Source: an uncultured Tateyamaria sp.
GTDB taxonomy: Bacteria > Pseudomonadota > Alphaproteobacteria > Rhodobacterales > Rhodobacteraceae
Length of the DNA stretch: 64,000 nt
Direction of reading: 5' to 3'
Assembly: GCF_947503045.1 (NCBI RefSeq)
Contig: NZ_CANNCF010000001.1
Coordinates: forward strand, 1,364,001 to 1,428,000
Positions 1-8,594 of this stretch are shown piece after piece. The first letter of the stretch is position 1. Every line of letters starts with the position of its first letter. The notes beneath the pieces were generated by a model. It was not told the origin of the DNA and did no database searches. It saw only the letters and a program-made list of their open reading frames with translations. Position numbers and translations under genes: made by a program.

Positions 1-132
1 GACAGGGGCGGCGCCCAAGCCATAGGCGTCAGCCTTGACCACGGCGCCGGTTTCACCCTCGCTCATTGCATCAAGGGCGCGCCAGTTGCGCACGACAGCG
101 CCGAGGTCGATGGTCAGGGTTGCAGATGTCAT
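1..132 (-). CDS. alr: Alanine racemase, N-terminal fragment (runs off the window)
   Basis: The first 44 codons of a minus-strand gene, starting at the ATG whose complement is 130-132, are present; the rest lies outside the window. The peptide contains [10 protein letters not shown], the conserved PLP-binding segment of alanine racemases, with the Schiff-base lysine at K33 and the usual Tyr four residues later. It is preceded by the typical first strand ([13 protein letters not shown]). Alanine racemase interconverts L- and D-alanine in the cytoplasm for peptidoglycan. It follows the DUF1194 gene and dnaB in the same direction and may be read with them. Confidence 0.88.
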   Translation of the reverse strand, partial: MTSATLTIDLGAVVRNWRALDAMSEGETGAVVKADAYGLGAAPV

Positions 133-200
133 GGCCGTGTTGTTGGCGTCGCGCGGAGCAGCGTCAAGGGGGAATTGATCCGTGTGGGGGGCGGCGCGGT

Positions 201-1001
201 TCAGGGAATGGCAAAGAGGTCGCGGTTCCTGTCCCAGATTTTCTCGCCAATCAGGCAGTCATAGGCGCCGGTGCTTTGCGCGTGCCAGACCCGTTCGCGG
301 GGGTGCGGTACGCTCGCGATTTCCAGCACGAGCTTGCGCCGCACGGCCTTTTCGAACTCGGCCCAATCGGTGACGGGCAGAACAAAGGCGCCGGTGCCGC
401 CGATCACACAGGCAGTGTAATAGGCGTCCAGATCCTCAATGTTAAAGCGCGAGGTGAAGGAATCGTCCTGCGTCATCAGCGGCAACCCGTTGATCGTCAT
501 GCCTTGCGCCAGCACGCGGTCGCGGGCGCGAGTGACGGGATCACCCATGTTGTTGGGCCCGTCACCCGATATGTCGATCACCCGGCGCAACCCGTCAAAG
601 CGGTTGGCCTCAATCGAGGCGGCGGCATAGTCCAGCGCGCCGGAAATCGAGGTGCGGCTGAGGGCGTCGTCAAAATTGGCTGTGATTTGCCCAGCGATCT
701 GGGTCGCCTGTTCGGGGCTTTCCAGCAGGGTCCAGGGCACGATGACGCGCTGATTGTAGGCCCCGGCCCATTCCACGTAAGTGATCGCAATGCGCCCGAG
801 CAACCCACCCGCGATCGCGGCCTGCACTTCGTCACTGGTCAGGGCGGCGGCATAGCCCCGGCGTTGAATCTCAAGCTCGAACGGCTGCATGGAGCGACTG
901 ACATCGACCGCCAGAAACAGCTCGACATCGACCTCGACACGCTCTTGTGCACGCAGGGGCAGGGCGCAGATCAGGATCAACAGGAAAGACAGGCGGAGCA
1001 T
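201..1001 (-). CDS. DUF1194 domain protein, secreted VWA-like
   Basis: 266 residues. The N-terminus ([19 protein letters not shown]) is a clear signal peptide, so the protein is exported. Immediately after it comes [13 protein letters not shown], a von Willebrand A-type MIDAS start (DxSxS-like), and [11 protein letters not shown] later resembles a second metal-site region. This fits the DUF1194 family, common in Rhodobacteraceae and of unknown role. It lies 68 bases upstream of alr and 160 bases downstream of dnaB on the same strand. The family call is from recognition of the pattern; the function is not known. Confidence 0.78.
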   Translation of the reverse strand: MLRLSFLLILICALPLRAQERVEVDVELFLAVDVSRSMQPFELEIQRRGYAAALTSDEVQAAIAGGLLGRIAITYVEWAGAYNQRVIVPWTLLESPEQATQIAGQITANFDDALSRTSISGALDYAAASIEANRFDGLRRVIDISGDGPNNMGDPVTRARDRVLAQGMTINGLPLMTQDDSFTSRFNIEDLDAYYTACVIGGTGAFVLPVTDWAEFEKAVRRKLVLEIASVPHPRERVWHAQSTGAYDCLIGEKIWDRNRDLFAIP

Positions 1002-1087
1002 GCAGCCAGTGGGCCAGAGCCAGCGGCACCTGTCCAGTCACAGTTGGGTCAGACCACTCGGGTGCGCCCGAAGTGCGCCCAGTCCCT

Positions 1088-1114
1088 CTTCTCTGATTTC
1101 AAAAAATCCCGGGG
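1088..1114 (-). repeat. Intergenic repeat element, copy A
   Basis: On the minus strand this reads CCCCGGGATTTTTTG followed by AAATCAGAGAAG, and it recurs with small changes in four other intergenic gaps (near 3687, 24067, 37842 and 42465). It sits just downstream of the dnaB stop. The adjoining hairpin GGGGG-cagag-CCCCC at 1128-1142 could help end dnaB transcription. Confidence 0.6.
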
Positions 1115-1161
1115 GAGGCCAAAGGCCGGGGGCAGAGCCCCCAAAAGACCGCGATGTGACG

Positions 1162-2658
1162 TTAAAACCCGACGTCTTCCTCGCGCCCACCCTGCTGCCA
1201 GGGCTGCACAAGATTGCCAAAGCGGGTAAAGCGGCCCTCAAAGGACAGATCGACCGTGCCGATGGGACCGTGGCGCTGCTTGCCGATGATGACTTCGGCG
1301 CGCTGGTGCAGACGCTCCATCTCTTCCTGCCATTTGGCCATGGCCTCCAGATCGTGATCGCCGGGCTTTTCACGCTCTTTGTAATATTCTTCGCGGAACA
1401 CGAACATGACCACGTCGGCGTCCTGCTCGATGGAGCCCGATTCGCGCAGATCGCTCAGTTGCGGGCGCTTGTCTTCGCGGTTTTCGACCTGACGCGACAG
1501 CTGGGACAGGGCGATGACCGGGATGTTGAGTTCCTTGGCGATGGCTTTGAGGCCCATGGAAATCTCACCGATCTCCTGCACCCGGTTTTCGGCAACGCCG
1601 CGCACCAGCTGCAAATAGTCCACGATCAGCACGTCCAGCCCGTGGGTCCGTTTGAGGCGCCGGGCACGCGCGGCCAGTTGGGCAATGGGGATGGCGGCGG
1701 TGTCGTCGATATAAAGTGGGCAGGCCTCGAGCGCTTTTGCCGCCTCGACAAAGCGTCGGAATTCCACCTCGGTCATATCCCCGCGCCGGATCTGTTCGCT
1801 GGGCACTTCGGCGGCTTCGGACAGGATGCGCGCGGCGAGCTGCTCGGCGCTCATTTCCAGCGAGAAAAAGCCGACAACGCCGCCTTCAATAGCGCCCTCG
1901 GACCCGTCGGGTTTGACCCCGCGCTTGTAGCTTTTGGCGATGTTGAAGGCGATATTGGTGGCCAGCGACGTCTTGCCCATCGAGGGACGCCCGGCGAGGA
2001 TCAACAGGTCAGACGAGTGCAAGCCGCCCAGCTTTTTGTCCATGTCGATCAGACCGGTCGAGATGCCGGCAAGGCCGCCCTCGCGCTGATAGGCGGCGTT
2101 TGCGACATTAACAGCGTCCGTTACCGCCTTGAGAAAACTTTGAAAACCACCCTCTGACGTGCCCTGTTCGGCGAGTTTGTAAAGCGCCTGTTCGGCCTCG
2201 ACAATCTGTTCTTTCGGTTCAGAGGCCACATCGACCTTGGCCGCCTTGGTGCTGATGTCGCGCCCCAGTTGGATCAGGTCGCGGCGCACGGCAAGGTCAT
2301 AGATGATCTGCGCATAATCACGCACCGCATAGGCGCTGATCGCGGCACCGGCCAGACGGGCGAGATAGGCGGGGCCGCCCAGTTCCTTGAGGCCTTCGTC
2401 ATCCTCCATGAACGCCTTGAGCGTCACGGGGCTGGCGAGATTGTTCTTGGCGATACGGGCCGAGGCGATCTCGAAAATGCGGGCATGGACGGGGTCATAA
2501 AAGTGGCTAGGCCCGATGATCGACGCGACCCGATCATAGATGTCATTGTTCGTCAGGATCGCACCCAGGAGCTGTTGTTCAGCCTCTGTCGAGTGCGGCA
2601 TTGTCTCGGCATCCTGAACCGACACACCTGTTGGATTGATCGCTGCGATCTCGTTCAT
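1162..2658 (-). CDS. dnaB: Replicative DNA helicase DnaB
   Basis: 498 residues, normal for DnaB. The N-terminal helical domain contains AEQQLLGAIL, the region that contacts primase. The RecA-like C-terminal domain has Walker A GRPSMGKTSLA near residue 225, Walker B DVLIVDYLQL, and the DnaB motif with SQLSRQVE and LRESGSIEQDAD. It is the hexameric ATPase that unwinds DNA at the replication fork. The gap before its start (2659-2959) carries a cluster of DnaA-box-like 9-mers, so DnaA may affect its expression. No intein or insertion interrupts the motifs. Confidence 0.97.
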   Translation of the reverse strand: MNEIAAINPTGVSVQDAETMPHSTEAEQQLLGAILTNNDIYDRVASIIGPSHFYDPVHARIFEIASARIAKNNLASPVTLKAFMEDDEGLKELGGPAYLARLAGAAISAYAVRDYAQIIYDLAVRRDLIQLGRDISTKAAKVDVASEPKEQIVEAEQALYKLAEQGTSEGGFQSFLKAVTDAVNVANAAYQREGGLAGISTGLIDMDKKLGGLHSSDLLILAGRPSMGKTSLATNIAFNIAKSYKRGVKPDGSEGAIEGGVVGFFSLEMSAEQLAARILSEAAEVPSEQIRRGDMTEVEFRRFVEAAKALEACPLYIDDTAAIPIAQLAARARRLKRTHGLDVLIVDYLQLVRGVAENRVQEIGEISMGLKAIAKELNIPVIALSQLSRQVENREDKRPQLSDLRESGSIEQDADVVMFVFREEYYKEREKPGDHDLEAMAKWQEEMERLHQRAEVIIGKQRHGPIGTVDLSFEGRFTRFGNLVQPWQQGGREEDVGF

Positions 2659-2853
2659 GACCCCGGTCCCTGCTCGTTATTATGTGTCACCGCTGACGCC
2701 GTGAGGTGTCACAGCGCGGGCCGCACGGCTATCTGGAAAAAACCGGGGATAAGCCGGTAGATAAGTCTGTCCAGCCCCAAACGCCCTACAACATATAGTA
2801 TCAAAATTCGGGCCTGTCACGACATCACGCAAGGCGACCGTCATCGAATCGTC

Positions 2854-2920
2854 TTATACACAGACCGTCCACATCCGCGTTATCCACAGATTCCTTGAAA
2901 CTATCCACGCTTCGTCCACA
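2854..2920 (+). promoter_or_regulatory. Cluster of DnaA-box-like 9-mers upstream of dnaB
   Basis: The 301-base gap between dnaB and pyrE contains, all in the same orientation, TTATACACA (2854-2862), CGTCCACAT (2866-2874), the perfect consensus TTATCCACA (2880-2888), CTATCCACG (2901-2909) and TCGTCCACA (2912-2920). Five matches or near matches in 67 bases is far more than expected in G+C-rich DNA. They lie about 200-260 bases upstream of the dnaB start. They could be a DnaA-responsive regulatory region or a DnaA-titrating site. An origin is possible but not shown. The rest of the gap has no convincing gene. Confidence 0.65.
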
Positions 2921-2959
2921 GGGTGTCAGGCGGACCTGACAAACATCCAGCGTTGCACC

Positions 2960-3634
2960 TTAAGTTCGGGCGGCCTGCCAGCCGCGCGGATCGTTCAGGA
3001 ATTCCTCGACCCCGCTCAGGGTTGCCTCGTCAAAGGCGTCGCTGGCGCGCGCTTCGGCCAGAACATCCCACCATGTGCACAGGTGGTGCAGGGCCACACC
3101 GTGATCGCCCAGCGTCTTTTCCGTCTCGGGGAAGATGCCGTAGTAAAAGATCACCGCCGTGTGTCCGCACGTCGCCCCGGTCTCGCGGATCGCATCCACA
3201 AAGCTGAGTTTCGAGCCCCCGTCCGTGGTCAGATCCTCCACCAGCAGCACCCGCTGGCCTTCGCTCATGTCGCCCTCGATCCGTGCGTTGCGCCCGTATC
3301 CTTTTGGTTTCTTGCGCACGTATGTCATTGGCAGGCCCATCCGTTCGGCCACGAGGGCGGCAAAGGGGATGCCTGCCGTCTCGCCACCCGCGATATTGTC
3401 AAACGCCTCGAACCCGGCATTGCGCATTATGGTCACTGTCAGGAAGTCCATCAAAGTGGCGCGGATGCGCGGGTGGCTGATCAGCTTGCGGCAGTCAATA
3501 TAGGTGGGAGAGGGCAGGCCCGAGGCCAGCGTGAATGGCTCGGCCGCGTTGAAATGCACAGCCTTGATCTCAAGCAGCATCCGCGCGGTCAGGCGCGCCA
3601 TTTCTTCGGGGGTGGGGTAGCTTGTGGGGATCAT
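2960..3634 (-). CDS. pyrE: Orotate phosphoribosyltransferase
   Basis: 224 residues from the ATG at 3634. A longer in-frame reading starting at 3748 adds 38 low-complexity residues and would run into pyrC, so the internal start is chosen. Motifs seen: the PRPP-binding loop [17 protein letters not shown], the substrate loop [15 protein letters not shown], and [16 protein letters not shown]. It transfers orotate to PRPP to make OMP in pyrimidine synthesis. pyrC lies 76 bases upstream on the same strand, separated by one copy of the intergenic repeat, so the two are probably one operon. Confidence 0.94.
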   Translation of the reverse strand: MIPTSYPTPEEMARLTARMLLEIKAVHFNAAEPFTLASGLPSPTYIDCRKLISHPRIRATLMDFLTVTIMRNAGFEAFDNIAGGETAGIPFAALVAERMGLPMTYVRKKPKGYGRNARIEGDMSEGQRVLLVEDLTTDGGSKLSFVDAIRETGATCGHTAVIFYYGIFPETEKTLGDHGVALHHLCTWWDVLAEARASDAFDEATLSGVEEFLNDPRGWQAART

Positions 3635-3686
3635 GGCGCTTGTCTTTCGGATGTGCGGGCCGGTGGTTGGTGCGGGAGCCTCCGGC

Positions 3687-3710
3687 GGGGATTTTTTTGA
3701 AACAGAGAAG
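3687..3710 (+). repeat. Intergenic repeat element, copy B
   Basis: GGGGATTTTTTTG followed by AAACAGAGAAG, the same sequence as copies A, C, D and E. It occupies the gap between pyrC and pyrE and is oriented against them. Confidence 0.55.
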
Positions 3711-4745
3711 TTATTGGACCTGCCAGTGCACAGGCCGACCGGGGTCAAAGACGGTGACCGTGCCGCTGTCGGTTGGCACGGGGTCCGGAATGATGATCGG
3801 GGCGCCCTTGGTCAGTGTGATCTGCTCGGTATTGGGTGGCAGGCCATAAAACGCGGGCCCGTTGAGCGAGGTGAACGCCTCGAGCCGGTCGAGCGCGCCC
3901 GCTTCGTCGAACAGTTCGGCGATGCAGGACAGGGCGATGGGTGCGGTGAAACAGCCCGCGCAACCGCAGGCGTTTTCCTTGGTGTCGGTGGCATGGGGCG
4001 CGCTGTCGGTGCCCAGAAAGAAGCGGGTGTCCGTGCCTGTCGCGGCGGCGACAAGCGCGGCGCGGTGGCTGCCGCGTTTCAGGATGGGAAGGCAGTAATA
4101 GTGGGGCCGAATGCCCCCCACCAGCATGTGATTGCGATCGAGCATCAGGTGCTGAACGGTGATTGTGGCCCCGAGATCGTCACCTTGCGCACGCGCATAG
4201 TCCACCGCGTCAGAGGTGGTGATATGTTCCATGACCACGCGCAGGCCCGGCGTGGCGCGCCGCAACGGGTCGAGCACCCGGTCGATAAACACCGCCTCGC
4301 GATCAAAGATGTCGATGTCTGCGTCCGTCACTTCGCCATGAACGCAAAGCGGCAGTCCGATGTCCGCCATCCGGTCGAGCGTAGCGCGGATTTTCCCAAA
4401 ATCCGCCACGCCAGAGGCCGAGTTGGTGGTGGCCCCAGCAGGGTAGAGCTTGACCGCCTTGACCAGCCCGCTGGCATGGGCCGCGGCCACATCATCGGGG
4501 TCGGTGTCTTCGGTCAGATAGAGTGTCATCAAGGGCTCGAACGCCATGCCCTCTGGCAAGGCTGCGAGGATGCGGTCGCGATAGGCCATGGCCTGCGCGC
4601 TTGTCACCACCGGGGGCACCAGATTGGGCATGATGATGGCGCGGGCGAAATGCTGGGCGCTGTGGGGCAGGACGGCGCGCATCATTGCGCCATCGCGCAG
4701 GTGCAGGTGCCAGTCGTCGGGGCGGGCAATGGTGAGGGTACTCAT
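3711..4745 (-). CDS. pyrC: Dihydroorotase (class II, PyrC type)
   Basis: 344 residues from the ATG at 4745; the extra 23 upstream residues of the open frame are Arg/Ala-rich and unlike the family. The start of the protein, [11 protein letters not shown], holds the HxH zinc ligands; [21 protein letters not shown] and [12 protein letters not shown] (the catalytic Asp region) follow in the expected order. It closes N-carbamoyl-aspartate to dihydroorotate in pyrimidine synthesis. It sits directly upstream of pyrE and 34 bases downstream of the unknown gene at 4780. Confidence 0.95.
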   Translation of the reverse strand: MSTLTIARPDDWHLHLRDGAMMRAVLPHSAQHFARAIIMPNLVPPVVTSAQAMAYRDRILAALPEGMAFEPLMTLYLTEDTDPDDVAAAHASGLVKAVKLYPAGATTNSASGVADFGKIRATLDRMADIGLPLCVHGEVTDADIDIFDREAVFIDRVLDPLRRATPGLRVVMEHITTSDAVDYARAQGDDLGATITVQHLMLDRNHMLVGGIRPHYYCLPILKRGSHRAALVAAATGTDTRFFLGTDSAPHATDTKENACGCAGCFTAPIALSCIAELFDEAGALDRLEAFTSLNGPAFYGLPPNTEQITLTKGAPIIIPDPVPTDSGTVTVFDPGRPVHWQVQ

Positions 4746-4779
4746 GCCCCGCGCGTTAGCACGGGGGGCAGGCGCGTTT

Positions 4780-5754
4780 CTAGCCCTCGTCGGCCTCTGC
4801 CATGCCGTTTTCACCGTTCGGTTGGCTGTCGGCGCGTTGCGCTTCGATTTCGTCCATGCGGCGCTGGAAGCGGGGGGCTTTCATCCGCGATGTCACATTG
4901 CGCGTCAGAAGGTAGGTGAGGTCCGTGCGTCTGGCCCCATCAAGCGTGCCCATGAGCCGCCGCAGATAGGGCAAATAACTGCGCCGCGCCCGGTAGAGGC
5001 TGGCGAATTTGTCGGCATCCAGAGTGCCTGCCGCCGCCTCGAGGATCAGCGGGGTCAGAATGCGCATGCGGATCAGATCGCCCTGCAGCGCGCCGCCCAT
5101 CTTGCGCATCCGCAAGGGAGTCGCCCCGGCAGTGGCAAAGAGCGTGGCATGCATCGCGTCGAGTTGTTCTACGGGGTCATAGATCACATATGCCGCATCG
5201 CAGGCATCCAGCATGTCCGGTGCATAGCCATAGCGGGCAGTAAAATCGGTGCGCCGCATCTCGGCAAAGCGGGTGTCCCATTCGGCGATGCGCGCATCAA
5301 GCGTTGCCTGCGGCTGGATCGCCAGCACGCGCGCTCCGGGGGCCGCAACCGAGAACGCCGCCGCCGCGTAGCCACAGGGGCCTGCGCCATAAAACAGCAC
5401 AGATTCAAATTCATCGAAAAACCCGTCATCGACCAAATCGTCGAATTCGGCAATCACGTCCGCATCGCGAAACCAGGTATCGCCGTCCGAGGCGATGCAA
5501 AGATGCGACCAGCCGTTCTGGCGCACGAATGTCCAGCCCAGCGGTTCAGCATTGCTGGCAAGCGAGCGGATGCCCTGAACGGTTTCAAAGGTGACCAGCA
5601 GCGTGTCGCCGCGCCGGATATGGGCAGCAAAATGCTTGTCTCCGAGCGGTTCGAAAGAGCCGTGTTCCTCACTGACCGCTTCGATCTCGCTCATCCATTC
5701 GTCTTTGGACAAGTCGGCCAGATCCGGGTCAAACACTGTGTCTGCGTCCTGCAT
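4780..5754 (-). CDS. Conserved protein, possible inactive alpha/beta-hydrolase fold
   Basis: 324 residues, no signal peptide. The middle has [14 protein letters not shown] (from about residue 121), which resembles the nucleophile elbow of alpha/beta-hydrolases (G-x-S-x-G-G-Y), but the serine position is Gly and a Cys follows two residues later. [11 protein letters not shown] after it fits the next strand. From memory, similar Rhodobacteraceae proteins are sometimes labelled phosphoadenosine phosphosulfate reductase; I see no motif that supports that. It lies between a glycosyltransferase gene and pyrC on the same strand. Function unknown. Confidence 0.7.
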   Translation of the reverse strand: MQDADTVFDPDLADLSKDEWMSEIEAVSEEHGSFEPLGDKHFAAHIRRGDTLLVTFETVQGIRSLASNAEPLGWTFVRQNGWSHLCIASDGDTWFRDADVIAEFDDLVDDGFFDEFESVLFYGAGPCGYAAAAFSVAAPGARVLAIQPQATLDARIAEWDTRFAEMRRTDFTARYGYAPDMLDACDAAYVIYDPVEQLDAMHATLFATAGATPLRMRKMGGALQGDLIRMRILTPLILEAAAGTLDADKFASLYRARRSYLPYLRRLMGTLDGARRTDLTYLLTRNVTSRMKAPRFQRRMDEIEAQRADSQPNGENGMAEADEG

Positions 5755-5865
5755 CGCAATACCTCATGATCCCGCAGCTTGCACGCGCGGGTTTAACCCT
5801 TGCTACATGGGCAATACGGCGAAAATATGAAGACTTCAGGCGGTTTTAAGCGCCTTTTGGCCAAG

Positions 5866-6909
5866 TTAGTCCTGATTTTCGCGAGACTTGCGCCCATAGC
5901 TCATCAGGATTTGCGCAGCTTGTGCCGACAGGGGTCGGGCAGGCGGCGTCATCACGAGCCGCCCGAAAAGCGCGCGATTGGGTTCTTCTTCCATCAGCGT
6001 GTCGAAACGCGCCTTGCGCCAGGCCACACCAGCCGCATGCAATTCGACCAGCGTGGGATCGCCGCGCAGCGTGCCCAGATGCGCGTTGCGCCCGGTGTCA
6101 TAGCGTCGGATCGAAGTATCCTCGACCGCGTTGAAATTCCGTTCGACCCAATAGTCGGCCCCCAGCGTCTCGGTCCGGTTCACGCGGCCCCGATCCACCT
6201 TGACCACATAGCTTTCCACAGCGCCCAAGGGGTAGTGATTGAGTTGCACCAGTCCGTAATTGGGTTGGCCGAAATTCGAGAACACCCGTTTGGTGTGGAA
6301 TTGCGGATCAAGGGCGCGCCCGTGCCCGTCAAACCAGCGCGCCGCATCAATCCGGTCGGGGTCGGGGGCGCGCGGGCGATGCACACCCGGTTTCTTGTAC
6401 GTGCCGTCATTGGCGTAGAGCGTCTTGAACATCGCCGCCCGCCATGGCCAGTGCAGGACCTCGGGTGCTGCGCGGTCAAACAGTTCGGTCACGGGGCGGT
6501 CTTCGAAGCGCACATGACCGTTGTTACCAAATAGCCGCCACGTCAACGTGATCGCCGTCGCTTCCGGCAGGGCCGCGTGCAGGTCGCTGAACGTGCCATC
6601 GCCTGCGTGAATGTTGACGAATTCGTCCACATCCATGACCAGAATCCAGTCGGCGTCGCGCACCACGTCCAGTTTTGCGGCCCGTTTCAGGGCCGTGAAC
6701 TGGATGCCCGCGCTGTCATAGGGGCCGTCATTGCGCATATGGGTCAGCCAGCCGAAGCCCGCCAGATGATCCAGCAGATCGTCCGTGCCATCATCGCAAT
6801 CATTTGAAAAGACAACGAAATGATCGACGCCTACAGCGCGGTGATGGGCCAGCCATTCGAGCAGAAATGCGGCCTCGTTGCGCACGGAGGTGATGACGAC
6901 GTGGCTCAT
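5866..6909 (-). CDS. Glycosyltransferase, family 2-like
   Basis: 347 residues. It opens with VVITSVRNEAAFLLEWLAHH and later has DWILVMDVDEFVNI, with the DxD-type metal/nucleotide-sugar motif (DVDEF), followed by TLTWRLFGNNG and HLGTLRGDPTL. This pattern is typical of the GT2/GT92-like proteins of roseobacters that act on surface polysaccharide or lipid. No transmembrane segment is seen. Donor and acceptor cannot be read from the sequence. It is divergent from the MoxR gene and upstream of the unknown gene at 4780, from which a 111-base gap separates it. Confidence 0.85.
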   Translation of the reverse strand: MSHVVITSVRNEAAFLLEWLAHHRAVGVDHFVVFSNDCDDGTDDLLDHLAGFGWLTHMRNDGPYDSAGIQFTALKRAAKLDVVRDADWILVMDVDEFVNIHAGDGTFSDLHAALPEATAITLTWRLFGNNGHVRFEDRPVTELFDRAAPEVLHWPWRAAMFKTLYANDGTYKKPGVHRPRAPDPDRIDAARWFDGHGRALDPQFHTKRVFSNFGQPNYGLVQLNHYPLGAVESYVVKVDRGRVNRTETLGADYWVERNFNAVEDTSIRRYDTGRNAHLGTLRGDPTLVELHAAGVAWRKARFDTLMEEEPNRALFGRLVMTPPARPLSAQAAQILMSYGRKSRENQD

Positions 6910-7135
6910 CTACGGGGCAGTATGGCGCGGCGCGGGAAGGGATACATGCTGTGCCGCCTCTGCTTGGGCCTCACGTGCGCACGCGCCGGAAACCTCGTGT
7001 GGTGTTGCGGGCTTTTTCGCGCCCAATTCGTTGCCACAGCATGACATTTTCGCAGAATCCCGTCAACGATGGGCAGCGTCCGGGGCTTGACGCCCGGCCC
7101 GCGTGATGCAGGTTGGGGACAAAGAAGGACTGGCC

Positions 7136-8044
7136 ATGACTCTCCCCCCCTCGATTGATGCCGTTCAGGCCATGTTGGCCGAGCAGGGCTATGTCTGCGA
7201 CCGCGCGCTCGGCACGGTTGTGTTTCTCAGCCTCAAGCTGGGACGGCCTCTGTTCCTCGAAGGCGAGGCGGGCGTGGGCAAGACCGAGATCGCCAAGGCG
7301 CTGAGCGCGGGCCTTGGGCGGCGGCTGATCCGGTTGCAATGCTACGAGGGGCTTGATGCGTCCTCGGCCGTGTACGAGTGGAATTTCCCCGCCCAGATGG
7401 TCGCCATCCGCACTGCCGAAGCCGCGGGCGGGTCAGATCGCAAGGTGCTGCAGGCCGAGTTGTTTTCGGATGAATTCCTGATCAAGCGCCCGCTTCTCGA
7501 AGCGATGCAGCCGGATGAGAATGGCGCGCCGGTGCTGTTGATTGATGAGCTTGACCGCACGGATGAGCCGTTCGAGGCCTTCCTTTTGGAAGCGCTGTCG
7601 GATTTTCAGGTGACCATTCCCGAGCTTGGCACCATCAAGGCGCCCGCGCCGCCCATCGTCATCGTGACCTCCAACCGCACCCGCGAAGTGCATGACGCCC
7701 TCAAACGCCGCTGCCTCTATCACTGGGTGGATTATCCCGGGTTTGATCGCGAAATGGACATCCTGCAGGCGCGCGCACCCGAAGCGTCAGAGTCGCTCAG
7801 CCGGGAGGTTGTCGCCTTTGTGCAGCGCCTGCGCACGGAGGATCTGTTCAAGAAACCGGGGGTCGCCGAAACCATCGACTGGGCCAAATGCCTGCTGGCG
7901 CTCGATGCCATAACCCTCAGTCCCGAAGTGATCGCCGATACGCTTGGCGCGATCCTGAAATACCAGGACGATATCCAGAAGCTGCAGGGGTCCGAGGCCA
8001 AGCGCATTCTGGATGAGGCCAAGGCATCGCTGGAACCTGCATGA
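7136..8044 (+). CDS. MoxR-family AAA+ ATPase
   Basis: 302 residues from the ATG at 7136, which has AAGAAGGAC just upstream; a GTG 33 bases earlier is in frame but lacks a better site. Walker A is GEAGVGKTEIAKAL, Walker B VLLIDELDRTDE, sensor 1 VIVTSNRTREVHDAL, and YHWVDYPGFD is typical of MoxR/CoxD-type ATPases. Such ATPases act as chaperones with VWA partners, here the CoxE-like protein at 8587, for maturation of metalloenzymes or complexes. No CO dehydrogenase genes are in view, so the client is unknown. Confidence 0.92.
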   Translation: MTLPPSIDAVQAMLAEQGYVCDRALGTVVFLSLKLGRPLFLEGEAGVGKTEIAKALSAGLGRRLIRLQCYEGLDASSAVYEWNFPAQMVAIRTAEAAGGSDRKVLQAELFSDEFLIKRPLLEAMQPDENGAPVLLIDELDRTDEPFEAFLLEALSDFQVTIPELGTIKAPAPPIVIVTSNRTREVHDALKRRCLYHWVDYPGFDREMDILQARAPEASESLSREVVAFVQRLRTEDLFKKPGVAETIDWAKCLLALDAITLSPEVIADTLGAILKYQDDIQKLQGSEAKRILDEAKASLEPA

Positions 8045-8048
8045 TCTG

Positions 8049-8594
8049 ATGTCCGTCGCACCCGTGATCCATATCGGCGGCTGGCCTGGCGCGGGCAAAA
8101 AACCAATTGGGCAGCGTGTAGCCGAACGCTTGGGCGGGAGATTGATACACAATCACCTGATGCTGGATGCTGCGCGGGTACTCTATGCCCGCGATACGCC
8201 GGAAAGCATCGCCATGCGCGAAGAAGTTCGAAACCTCATCCTCGACCACGCGCGTCGGCTACCAAACGATGTGCCCATTGTCTTGACGGATGCTCTGGCG
8301 GATGAACCAGCGGCGAAACCCCTTTTCCAACCCACGCTTGCTCTTGCGCGCGACCGAAACGCACCGTTGCATCTGTTTGTGTTGGACCTTTCTATCGATG
8401 AAAATCAGCGCCGTCTGTCGGACCCATCCCGGGCCGGAAGTGCCAAGCTGACGGATGGCGACGTGCTGAAAGCCATTCGAAGTCGCCAGACTTTGTTTGT
8501 TCCGGCTTCGGCCATCGTGCTGGACGTTACGGACCTGTCCGCGGGCAGCGCAGCGGAGGAAATTTGTACGTATCTGGAACGTCCGCATGCCTGA
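8049..8594 (+). CDS. Small P-loop kinase-like protein with aberrant Walker A
   Basis: 181 residues. The N-terminus, IHIGGWPGAGKKPIGQRVAE, is a clear P-loop of the small-kinase type, and RLIHNHLMLDAA matches the substrate-binding helix of gluconate/shikimate-like kinases. The Ser/Thr after the invariant Lys is replaced by Lys and then Pro (GKKP at residues 16-19), so Mg-nucleotide binding may be impaired. It starts 4 bases after moxR and its last 8 bases overlap the start of the VWA gene, so the three are translated together. Substrate unknown. Confidence 0.75.
   Translation: MSVAPVIHIGGWPGAGKKPIGQRVAERLGGRLIHNHLMLDAARVLYARDTPESIAMREEVRNLILDHARRLPNDVPIVLTDALADEPAAKPLFQPTLALARDRNAPLHLFVLDLSIDENQRRLSDPSRAGSAKLTDGDVLKAIRSRQTLFVPASAIVLDVTDLSAGSAAEEICTYLERPHA

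Noticed and set aside
2659-2959. Chromosomal replication origin
   Set aside because: DnaA boxes are present, but no clear A/T-rich unwinding element, dnaA, parAB or gidA is seen; a regulatory or titration site is the safer call.
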